A DNA stretch of 64,000 nucleotides from Micropterus salmoides (lineage: Eukaryota; Chordata; Actinopteri; Centrarchiformes; Centrarchidae). The stretch covers positions 24,409,000 to 24,472,999 of the forward strand of contig NW_024040040.1 of the NCBI RefSeq assembly GCF_014851395.1, read 5' to 3'. Every line of letters begins with the position of its first letter. Positions within the stretch are counted from its first letter, which is position 1. Both the position numbers and the translations under genes were made by a program. Below are positions 25,001-37,455 of this stretch, one piece after another. The notes beneath the pieces are model-generated. The model did not search any database. It was given only the letters and a program-made list of their open reading frames with translations, and was not told where the DNA came from.

Positions 25001-28000
25001 TCTTGACTGGCTACTCTGCTGTCCCAAAAGAGACACCTTTTGTGCTGTTGTCAGCGACTGTGTGCTGTTACAGACATCGTAGCTGTCCTACGCTCTTTGA
25101 AATTTTAGGGGGCAGTAGTAGACTGGATATAGTTTAAATTCACAACCCTCACGACTAGATGCCACTAAATCTTACACACTGAACCTTTAATCCTACACTC
25201 CTTGACTATTGCACATTTAATTCAAAAACCATAGGGATTAATGTGGATGCTGCTGTAACAGCCTCCACTCACCTGGAAAACCTTTCCACCAAATGTTGGA
25301 ACCCGCTGCAGGGATTTCCTCCCTATCAGACAGAAGAAATTTCTGTGGTCCAACACTGATTTGTGGGCATCAGACCTGTCTGTAAGGGAATAAAATAAAT
25401 TGGGCGCACATTGTTGTCAGGTATGTAAAGAAAGTGAAGTGAATTTTCACCTCCTGGATTGTCTGTGAAGTCTGGTAAAACAGACAGTGAAACGACTGTT
25501 GATGTTAGGATATATGCTGACTGATCTCAGAAGTCACCAGTCACTCAAATTCTTTCAGTTTTTCCCTTTAGTCTCTCTGATTTTTCCTCTCTGTATGTTT
25601 TATGAAGTAGTGGTGGTTCCATGATGGAAATTGTTAGACCTACTCTATATGAAAAGTGCAATGAGATAACTACTGTTATGAATTGGTGCTATGTAAATAA
25701 CATTGAACTGAAGTGAATTTAATAAAGACCCTGGACGGAAATTTAAACATTTCCTTACTGTAGGGTGGCTTGAGCGCCTATTTGTGCTACTTATGTCTTT
25801 CCATTGCCCAACTATTTAACCATACAGCATAAAAAAAGTTGCTGTCTCACCACACCTTTAGATATAATTGTATGCTGTAATGTTGATTTCCCTTAACACC
25901 AAACAGCCACAAGTACACACAAGTACTGTGTATGTCCATATACTTTTGGCCATATAGTGTACTTGTTTTCCCTGTCATTGATTTCTATTAATTTTACTAC
26001 AGTATAACTCTAAAACTGAGCTTACCTCACTAAAATAAAATGATTCAAATTTAAAGCAGACTTGATCCTTCATGCTTCAAGTTTTAGCTGCTATAAATTA
26101 AAGCAACATTATGTAATTTTTATCTTAAAATAAGAGCTTTAAAATAATTTTGATGGTACACTGACTTGTAATAGGGTGAATGGAGTCGCTGTTATTTCTG
26201 CTCCGGGCTTGCAGTTCCAGCTACTGCTCTGTAACACTGGAATCCTGTGCACAAAACCTTTCGAGACAACATAATCCTTTACGGCACCAACGTGACTCTT
26301 CAGCAAGCTATAAGAAGCAACAAGTATATAATGTACAATGTAAGCTCTGAAGAAGCTAGCTTGGTATTATCAGTATGGATATCATGGTAGAGACCGAAGA
26401 AGATGTCGGAGGAAGTGAGGCAGAGAAATAGAGAGTGACGAGCAAGAAATCGGAGAAGAGTAAATATGGGACTGTCTTTTACTCGTTGGTGTGAGCTAAG
26501 AGTTGAAAGGATGCAGGACAGACGGTGAGCTGGCTTTCTTTCTGTTGGACTACTCAGTAATAACTTATTAGCTGCTTGCTGTGTCTTGTGGTGTTGCTGT
26601 CCTTATCTGCGACAGCTCTGAAAGCAACACACATGATTTGTAGTAAATGTTTGTCATGTGACATGCCTGCAAGAATCCAAATTTGTGCACCAATTAAACA
26701 AGAGGCATCAAAACCAGTTTATAGTTGAACATGTCACTGCCTGACTGTACATTATAATGTAGCCTTCAGACCTTTCCTGTAGACTTGTTGAACACACTGT
26801 AGCACAGTGAGTCATCATTTCTGGTACCACAAAGGGAAAAGCTTCCTGTGTGAAAGTGAAACAAACTCTCTCTCAATCAACATCTTTTCTCATGTCAGTC
26901 CTACTCTGACAATGCTTCTGTCAGTTAATGAAATCACCACTGCGAGGGGGGGCTACATATAGTATATGCAATGTTTCCTCATGGCAGCTTGGAAGGAACA
27001 GTGTGCACACATCTGTAAGCATGTGAGCACGCCCAGCAGCTAAACGCTATTTTCAGTCTTCTCTGAACTCCTTTGAGTGTTCCACCAGTTTGACTCGCAG
27101 GCATTTGGGATTCTTCCTGTTATCACAGTAAACTACTTTCCTCAAGAATCTGGAAGTGCTCTGCACCAAGTGGAGGGTGGTGGTACATAGGGAGCTGAAC
27201 AGCACACAGTTGGTGGGGGTACACAGTAAGCAGCTAACTGTTGACTGACTTTAGAAAAACACCAACTCAAACCAAATGCTAACTAGTGTGTTCTCCCATC
27301 CAACCAATCCAAGAATACAGTGCAAAATCATTTAGTATGGACTGCTTCTGGAATGTTGCTGCTGGACCTACAGAAATTGTGTTAGAAAAGTTGCATGTAA
27401 ACGCAGGAGACGGTGTGGTCAGGGGGCCCTGTGAGTGACTTTGTCCCTCAGACAAACCAAAGAAATGCCTTAAAGCTGCTTTAATCTTTTTTTTATTTAG
27501 TGACTTAGAGCAGCGGAACAAGGTGAAAACATATTCACGTTATAAATGTGTTAGCAGTTCCCTATTTACATACTCAGCTGACACAGAGTAACCTGGTGAA
27601 TGTAACTCTGACATTCACTCTGCTTTCAGCTCCAGTGTTTTCTCCACTCGTGGGGAAACATGTGGCTCTTCATCTGTAAAATGCTCCACTGTGTTCATGA
27701 GCTAGTTGCTAACTGTATCTGTTTGTCCCCCTACCTGCCAGCAGCAGAGTTTATCAGTGAGACCAAAACACAAGACCAACAAACACAAGACAGAATTTCT
27801 TCCTGCAGTGTCCGAACACTGAACGCCCTAATGATGAACAGCAAGCAGTGTAGTTTTATATTCACACCACATCAGTGAGATATTTATTCTCATACTGATC
27901 TCTCTCATGCTTCTCCTGTTATGACACAAAGCAAATCGTATGGCACAAGATCCAGTATGTCCCCTGCTTTGACCAAACTGTCCTGCTATGAATCCCTGAA

Positions 28001-31000
28001 ACATGTTTGCTGTAGTCTGGACATTTATTTTGGGCCAGTGTGAATATAAATACAATTTTATAAATATTTTAAATACAAAAATTCAATTCAGCTCTAGTAC
28101 AAGAAACCACCTGAGCTAAATAGTGCTGTCCATCTATAGCCGCTGTAGGTGAATGTGGAGTGCTTCATGTCACAGAAACTCGTCACACATGGCTCGATTG
28201 GAGAGCTGAACAGGTAGCTGTGTTTGTACGTGGGAGTATTTGTCAGGTTGTTCTGTTTGCTGGTGATCTGGCTCTGGGCTGAACATGGATTCCTTTGACT
28301 GATCCCAGTATGGACTGTCCTAGTAAAAACAGGGTGCTTTTTTCTTCCAGCTTAAAATAGTCCCACATGAAATGAATTCCTTGGTGAACTGTGTTTTCTC
28401 AGTCGCGAGGCTTTTCTTGTGAACTGCTCAATATATATCCAGTTCCACTCGATACTACCAGGGCCAAAACCAAGATTTTAGAGATACTGAGTTGAGACAC
28501 AGTCCAATGTGACATTAAAAGCCTCCAGTTTCCCTTATTTCAAAACAATCAGGTCTAAATTCTGTTTCAAAGCATTCCTTCCACAGCCAGGGTTAACATG
28601 ATGGTCTTTATTTATGTATTTATTTTGTTGGCTTAAAATAACTTCAATTTAAATACAGTCTGAAATACTTCAGTCAAGTGAAATGAACTACTGAATGCTA
28701 ATTGTTATGCAGCACCCTAAAACCAATAAAACAGCAGGAATTATGAGTGACTGAGTAGCCAATCAAGACCTCTCACAGGGAGGCTATCCCTGTTTCTATT
28801 TCTTGTGTCATCAATAACTGCAGCTTATCGCTAACAAAAGCACAGACTTTTAACCACTTTTTAAGAAAGAATCAAATCAGCTCTGATACGTCTGTTGTGT
28901 GTGAGGGGGGCACATTGTTCGAGCTCTGACTTTATTCAACTTCTTCCTGTTTACATGTGGCCTTAGTACAATAGTCTTGTACGACAAATGTCCATTAGCA
29001 CAATGTTAGCCACTGCAGCTTACTGGTCCAGTCAAGCAGACTGCAACGTCACTAAACAAAGGAGCGGTCAACAGCAAGATGTCGGGAGGGCTGAACTGTA
29101 GCCTGTTGCCACTTTACATGAACTATTGCATATTTGCTGTGATATTACTATCACAGAAGCAGCAGAATACAGCAACCAAGTACAGACAATATTATATAAT
29201 ATATTTATGAAAAATGGGAAAGAATGTAATTCCACATTTATGTTGAATTTAAATGTCTGAATTAAATAAACTCTATAGTCGAGGGTTTGTCTTTCTTCTG
29301 CTTGGTGACAAGAGACAGATCAAGTTGCCAAACTGAGCTGTTGGGTGGAGTGTGTCTGTAGCTTGAGCCCAAATTTAGTGAAGCAAACTAGAAAACAATA
29401 TTGCTCATGTGAAAGCAGACCTCAGTGCCACACCCAGGTAAATGCTGAGAAAAAAAGATCTTATCTTCAATGAGTCGGAGGCATTTACTGTGCAGTGGAG
29501 AACAGAAAACGCCACTTTTTGGTAACTGCCGCAGTGCTGCTGTCAGGTATGGCAGTTATTTTGAATGTAGGACAAGGTCTGTGCCTTCCTAATGTAGGAA
29601 ATTCTTCAGTTTGGATGCCTCTGTAAGAGCTAAATCCTAAGATGAGACAGGGTTTCTTCCTAAATATAGGCAGGAAACATGCTTCTGTTATAACAAAGGA
29701 TTCTAAATGTCATTCTGAACTGAGATAAGATTTCAGACTTAGGAAGTTTCTGTAATGAGATCCCTGTAGCATAAATACATAAAGCTTATCCATCCATAGA
29801 TGTTCATTCTTGACCTTTTGGGCAGAGAATCTAAGCTCAAAGGTTCGCTAACGCTTTGGACTTTTCAACTGCACCTTGTGTTCTTCATTCATACCCTCCA
29901 TTTGCTGACCTTTAAACCTAGATTTTCTTCAACACAAAGCCTGTATGTCCAGACCACAGCTACAGTAGCACTGAGGGCACTGAGCTCATGTCCTCAGTAC
30001 TGTTTCTGGGAAATTGGAGATATTGTTAGATAAGATTATTTCATTCTACAGTTACCACATGCCGGTTATTTGAAACAGTATTTAGAACATCACAGAGTAT
30101 AAGTGAGAGATTCTATGAATTCTTTGAACTAAGAGGTTTTTGTTATCTACTCAAACATTTTGGACTCACCACTTCCTTTACAGCTGGCAGAGGATGAACA
30201 CCCAATCATAGTAAAGTAGTAGAAAAGAATCCAGATGTGATCTGCGCAGAACCAAATTAGCTGCCAGCGCCTGAAAAAGCAAAATCTCCCATTAGCTGTA
30301 AGGAATTTCTGTCCAACAATCCATGACAGCTCCATTTAAGGTTAATGAGGCCTAAACTTCCATATACTGTATAAGGCTTAAGGCTGTCAGCATGGTCTTT
30401 ATTTGTGCACTCCCACACACATACACATGAAACTGCTTTCTTTCAGCTATGTATTACACACAAACTTTCAAACAAATTTTGGAAGTGATGTTTCACACTA
30501 CATCAAAGCAAGCTTAAAATGATCCGCTTTGTGGTACTTGCAGGTCTCTTATCACAAACCCAAAATGATGGCTTTTCAGATGTCCGAGGTTTTAATGTCA
30601 CAGAGAGATGCTTACTATATATACTATTAAAGATATATTCTCCAGAGCTTTAATATACTTCTCAAAAGTATACTTTTAATAAATGGTAATAAATATATAC
30701 TTAATTAAACTTTTAATAAATATGCTTAAATAAAAGTGTATTTTTCACAACATATTAGTCTATTTATTAAAAATATATATATTTAACTCTTAGTAAATAG
30801 TATTTAGGTGTACTTTGTGGAAGTACATTGTTAAACAATTACACTTTTAGTGGGTTAAAAATATATTTGTCATTGCCACATGTTTCAGCCTGATTTCCAG
30901 AAGTATTATTTTTAGGGCCCGAGCACGAACCGTGCGAGGTCCCTATTGAAATTGTAAAGATTATTATTTTTCTGCAAAGTAAGCTCGATTTTGGGGGCCT

Positions 31001-34000
31001 AAACATACTCAAACTCACCTAATTTTGCACACATGTCAGAAGTGGTGAAAAATTTCATGTTTTATGGGTTTCGTGCATGGGCGTGGCAAAATGACTCGTT
31101 AGCGCCACCTAGAAAATTAGAAAAAATTAGCCCCACGTTCAACCTACATGCACGAAATTTTCTGGGGACATGTATCATATCACGGCGCACAAAAAAGCCT
31201 CAACAACCCATATCCTAAACTCAACAGGAAGTTGGCCATTTTGAATTTACGGTCATTTTTTGGATGATTTACACACTTCGTACTTTAACGAACTCCTCCT
31301 AGGATTTAGTCCATCGACTTCAGATTTCTGCTGTGCCTTCTAAAGGCATTGAAGATGAAAAGTTGTGCTATCTGTGAGTTTTCGTCAATGGGCGTGTCCG
31401 TGGTGTCGATGATTCGCCATGAAACAAAGTTATTATAACTTCAGTGTATATGCTCACATCTGGACCAAACTGTACATGTAGGATGAGAGTCCCGCCCTGA
31501 ACACATGTACATGCCGACATTCACCCAGTCATAGCGCCACCTGCTGGCAACAGGAAGTGACTTTTAATGAAGCAGCTTCCGCCGCACGTTTGACCTATAT
31601 GTATGAAATTTCTGTGGCACATGTATCATGTCCAGACGTACCAAAAAGCCTCTGGAGCGATGCCCTAAACCCAACAGGAAGTCGGCCATTTTGAATTTTA
31701 CGGATATTTTTGGATGATTTACACACTCTGTACTTTAACGAATTCCTCCTAGAGATTTAGTCGGACCGACTTGTCACAGGAAGTTGTTGTAATTTCAGTG
31801 TACATGCTCACATCTGAACAAAACTTTACGTGCTTGATAACTCTCCCACCCCGAAGACCTCTACACACCAATACCGACTTATATTCATAGCGGCAAGTGC
31901 TATGTAGCTCCACAAAGGGGACACAGGAAGTGACATAACACCTTCATGCAGCGTCCGAAGCGCGTAGCAAATTCCCAGCCGCTCCGGCAGAATTCCAGAA
32001 TAGCAACTTGGCCGGCTCACACCCGGACGCGCTACAAGTGCGAGGGCCCGCCCAACGCTGCTTGCAACTTTAATCATACTTGTTTCTGTTTGTAAACAGT
32101 AAACACATGTGTACACAGGGGAAAAGTGTTTCCTCCCGCCCAGCCCACTAGCAGTGCATTCTATTTGACCAATCAGAATCAAGGTTTTCAAATCGACAAC
32201 CCAATCACACAGCGTGAAAGTCCGCTCCGCGAAAGTTAACGTGTGTACTGTCGTTGAGAGGGAAGTTATTTTTGGCCAGAAATCATTTTGTTTCTCAGGT
32301 TTCCTTTGTTTTACCGACTCGGACTTGGAAGGTGGACACCACAGACATAATACGAAAAGAACACAGAAGAGAAGAATATCCGGTCAGCTCCCTGCAGAAG
32401 TTAAATGTGAAAAGAGCTAAAGAGGCGTGCCTGGCAAGTACAAGCAGGAGAGGACAGGCGCAGAGACTGTCAGCAAAAATTGTCTTTCTTGGTAAGTTTA
32501 TTATTTTTAGCAAGACAACACAATTGTGTGAGTTAACTAAAGTTGCGCTCACTCTGGTTTGGAAAATATTTTCCTTGGTGGATAGCGCTGGTGTGCATTA
32601 GCTAATGCTAGCACGTGGATTAATATACAGGTGCTGGTCATATAATTAAAAAATCATCAAAAAGTTGATTTATTTCAGTAATTCCATTCAAAAAGTTAAA
32701 CTTGTATAATGTATACATTCATTCCACACAGACCGATATATTTCAAGTGTTCATTCCTTTTAATTTTGATGATTATAACTGACAACTAATGAAAACCCCA
32801 AAATCAGTATCTCAGAAAATTAGAATATTGTGAAAAGGTTCAATATTGAAGACATCTGGTGCCACACTCAGCTAATTAACTCAAAACACCAGCAAAGGCA
32901 TTTAAATGGTCTCTCAGTCTAGTTCTGTAGGCTACACAATCATGGGGAAGACTGCTGACTTGACAGCTGTCCAAAAGACGACCACTGACACCTTGCACAA
33001 GGAGGGCAAGACACAAAAGGTCATTGCTAAAGAGGCTGGCTGTTCACAGAGCTCTGTGTCCAAGCACATTAAAAGGGAGGCAAAGGGAAGGAAAAGATGT
33101 GGTAGAAAAAAGTGTACAAGCCATAGGGATAACCACACCCTGGAGACTATTGTGAAACAAAACCCATTGAAAAATGTGGGGGAGATTCACAAAGAGTGGA
33201 CTGCAGCTGGAGTTGGTGCTTCAAGAACCACCACGGACAGACGTATGCAAGACATGGGTTTCAGCTGTCGCATTCCTTGTTTCAAGCCACAAGACACAAG
33301 CATCAGAAGCGTCTCGCTTGGGCTAAAGACAAAAAGGACTGGACTGCTGCTGAGTGGTCCAAAGTTATGTTCTCTGATTTTGCATTTCCTTTGGAAATCA
33401 TGGTCCGAGTCTGGAGGAAGAGAGGAGAGGCACAGAATCCACGTTGCTTGAAGTCCAGTGTAAAGTTTCCACAGTCAGTGATGGTTTGGGGTGCCATGTC
33501 ATCTGCTGGTGTTGGTCCACTGTGTTTTCTGAGGTCCAAGGTCAATGCAGCCGTCTAGCAGGAAGTTTTAGAGCACTTCATGCTTCCTGCTGCTGACCAA
33601 CTTTATGGAGATGCAGATTTCATTTTCCAACAGGACTTGGCACCTGCACACAGTGCCAAAGCTACCAGTACCTGGTTTAAGGACCATGGTATCCCTGTTC
33701 TTTATTGGGCAGCAAACTCGCCTGACCTTAACCCTATAGAAAATCTATGGGGTATTGTGAAGAGGAAGATGCGATACGCCAGACCCAACAATGCAGAAGA
33801 GCTGAAGGCCACGATGAGAGCCCAGGTTGCTCTGATAACACCTGAGCAGTGCCACAGACTGATCGACTCCATGCCACGCCGCATTGCTGCAGTAATTCAG
33901 ACAAAAGGAGCCCCAACTAAGTATTGAGTGCTGTACATGCTCATACTTTTCAGTTGGCCAACATTTCTAAAAATCCTTTTTTTGTATTGGTCTTAAGTAA

Positions 34001-37000
34001 TATTCTAATTTTCGGAGATACTGAATTTGGTTGTCAGTTTTAATCATCACAATTAAATGAAATAAACATTTGAAATATATCAGTCTGTGTGTAATGAATG
34101 AATATAATATCCAAGTTTTTTGAATGAAATTACTGAAATATATCAACTTTTTGATGATATTCTAATTATATGACCAGCACCTGTATTTGTTAGCTAACGT
34201 TAGGTAGCATTTTAAAACTTCATAAATCGAGACAGCAACTTTCGTCTGCCTTATAAACAGTGTTGGGAGTAACGCGTTACAAAAGAAATGCAATTAATGT
34301 TACAGTAATGTATTGCTTTTTGCTGTAAGGCAGTTTTTAATGTTACTAAAATTTCAGTAATATACAGTCTCAGTAACCTGTTGCTGGAATTTGATGCATG
34401 AGATAACCCTTATGAGCCCTCAATTCTGTTTTTGCGCTGTTAAAATGACCAGTGAGGTCTTTATCAGAGTAATAAATGCAACTAATATGTTGCTGTCTCT
34501 GTGCTAAAGCTTCACATTTTTTATAGTCAACCTTAATACTCACATGTCCATGTTTACAGGAAGTTGGTCATTGTAATCCTTATTATTCCTGCCCATGTAG
34601 TCTGTAAAGACATCACCACAGTTGTCATTTTTGTATGAATTCATTCTAAAGTTTAGCTGAAGCCACTATGAATCATCAGCTAAGCATCTGCATTAGACTA
34701 GTCAAAAGCAGATATCTTAGAGTTGTGCCATTCAATGAACGTTTCGTTCATAAGACCTAATCGTGTGTATGACTCGGGAGGAACGGGTAGTCTCAGTGAG
34801 TAATTTGTTCATTTTCACACATACTTACAAACAAACATACAAACATACTTGAAGGATCTTGGACTCTTACATTCTGTGGTGTAGTCTAGTTTTTTGTAGT
34901 GAGTATACTGTGATTTTTCCCTCCCAGCCCCATACTCACCCGTCCCAGAGCGATGTCCCATAAGCACCACTACACTAACTAATACATACAGTATGCATGT
35001 AATAGCATTCTGATGGACTGCCTAGGCCAGTGGTCACTAATAGGCGGACCGCGGTCCGGATCCGGACCCAGCCGCTGTCCTCTCCAGACCGCCGACCTAC
35101 AGCCGACTTATTATTGAGACTTCTATTTTAACCTGCGCAGCTTTTCTAGCATTTACTGTACTGATTTAGCGGCCCAGGAAACTCAGACCAATCACATGTG
35201 CTTCAATCGTCTCATGTGACGCTGCTCAGCCAATCAAATCTGTGCATTCCGATGTTTGCGAGTCAAGTCCGTGAGATTCACCAGAGACGTTTTGGAAACG
35301 CACACGAATTGAGGAGACGAAAGGGAAAAGAGATTTCACATGGCTTTTCAAGACTACACTTCATCACTTCAAGCTACACTTTTTATTTCATTTTTTCTAA
35401 AAATTAGGCACTTTATTTTAGTTTACTTAAATTTAGAATTTATTATTAGAGTAGTTTTTATTTATTGTAGTAACAACGGTGTGGATTTGTGCATTTTATA
35501 TTGAATAAATTTGGAGCTACTCTAAATTCCTTTCTCCTCCCCAGAGAAGAAGGGGAGGGGTCAAAGTTGCTTTCTCTAAGTGCTAGCCCGACCATAAAAC
35601 TGGCACCTTTTTGATTCCGAAGCTGATAACGCGGGGCCTGACTGTTAAACTGACAAAGGGACACGAACCAGCCATTGGCATTTCCCTGAACAGCCTATCA
35701 AAACTGGCCCCCCCACACATGTTTCCGTGGCAACTGACCTTATTCTTTGTTTTATTACCACATCAAAAAAGGAAAACCCCTGTCTCACCCAAGTGTGACA
35801 TGGTCCAGACACTGAACTTTGAATGGCTAAGGACTGAAGTCTCCAAAGACTCAAAGCATTTAATTAAATCTTTAGTTACCTGAATACGTTTGCCTCCATT
35901 TGAGTAGTTATGTTAACTGTTGTTGCTGTTGTTGATATTAGTGCTGAAAAGAAGTTACTTGTGCAGTGTTTTTATTTTCAGCAAGACACTCCTTCATCTA
36001 ATGTAATCAATGCTTGTTCATAATACTTTCCTACAAAATTCCTTTAGAAATGATGACAAAGGAATGTTTTACTATACTCTTAACTGTCAGCTTGAATTTA
36101 AGGATGAATCAACAATATTCCCAGTTCCTAAGGAGAGACGATCTTTGATTTAATCCAAGCTTTCCTCATGTAACCTGAGCTCCCCCAAGTGGACGAAATA
36201 AGTATTACATGCCCTCGTCGGAAATGCCGTCAAATATATAAATATCCTGACCAATAATGTGACAATTGTTTCCTGTTACCAAATGCCTAAGAACAGTACA
36301 ACCGTTCGACCATTGAGGTTCGATTGTGGAAAATATTTGATTATAATACGCGCAAATAGATTTCTTTTTAAACATTAAGTTTAGAAAGGCAGTCCCTTCG
36401 GGCAGCTAGTGTGGGACCCGTGCAACAGGCCAAAAGCAGGCTGTCGACAAGCAGTAAGACTTAACACACGTTCTGTGATCAGATGTCCATTTTAACTCCT
36501 AAATTATAGCATTAGTTTACTTTAATTAGCTCTTCTATGCCATATGAGTCAAATGAGCCACAATCGAACCTCCAGGCTCATTGTTCAGCAAATGTTTATG
36601 TTCCCTGTATCCAACCATCTTTTTATCACCTTAGTTAGAGAATAAATTCACTGTAATATAATCAAGAGCTGTGTGTGTTGCCTATTTCTAGTTCCTGCCA
36701 AGAGAATTGACCCTTTAGATATGAGACTGACTGATTTAAGATAATTGAGCGATTATTAACTAACTGATCACTAGTAATAATTGAATAATTATTAAAACTA
36801 CCTAGAGGTCCGGAGACTCTAGGATTATAACAACTCCGGTGGTGCCCTGAAACGAGGAAAATTTAGATTTTATGAATATTAATTCATAATTGGGTATCAG
36901 TTCTCATAAATTTATTAAATTGCATGACTAAAATTTAGGTCTGCTACATTATTATCCCTCCAGTTTGATGTGAAAACTGACTGAAATATTATTTGATTTG

Positions 37001-37386
37001 ACAGTCCGTTGTTGACTAAAAACATATGTCAGCCAGTTAGGAGCTGCATGAAGCCTTAGATGTTACATGAATCTGGTCCCTGGAGCAGGTTTTATCAGCT
37101 GGCAATTTTCAATGCACAACTTACAATGAGTGTAAGTTGCAACTATTATTAACAATGGAAAGCCGAGGCTCAGTAGCAGTAAAAACAATGAACATAGGCC
37201 TGTGTGCAGTTCTATCACCAAAACTTATTCATTACAGAATACTATTAACAGTGAGGATACCAAAAAGTGGTTCACATCATCTCAAGCATAGGCTACTTAT
37301 CTTCCAAAACCATTTTCAAACTTAGGTTATGTAGCTTCCTTATCAGCGATCATCCAGGAACTGCTAACATTACTTCTTCTACTGTA

Positions 37387-37455
<69 letters not shown>

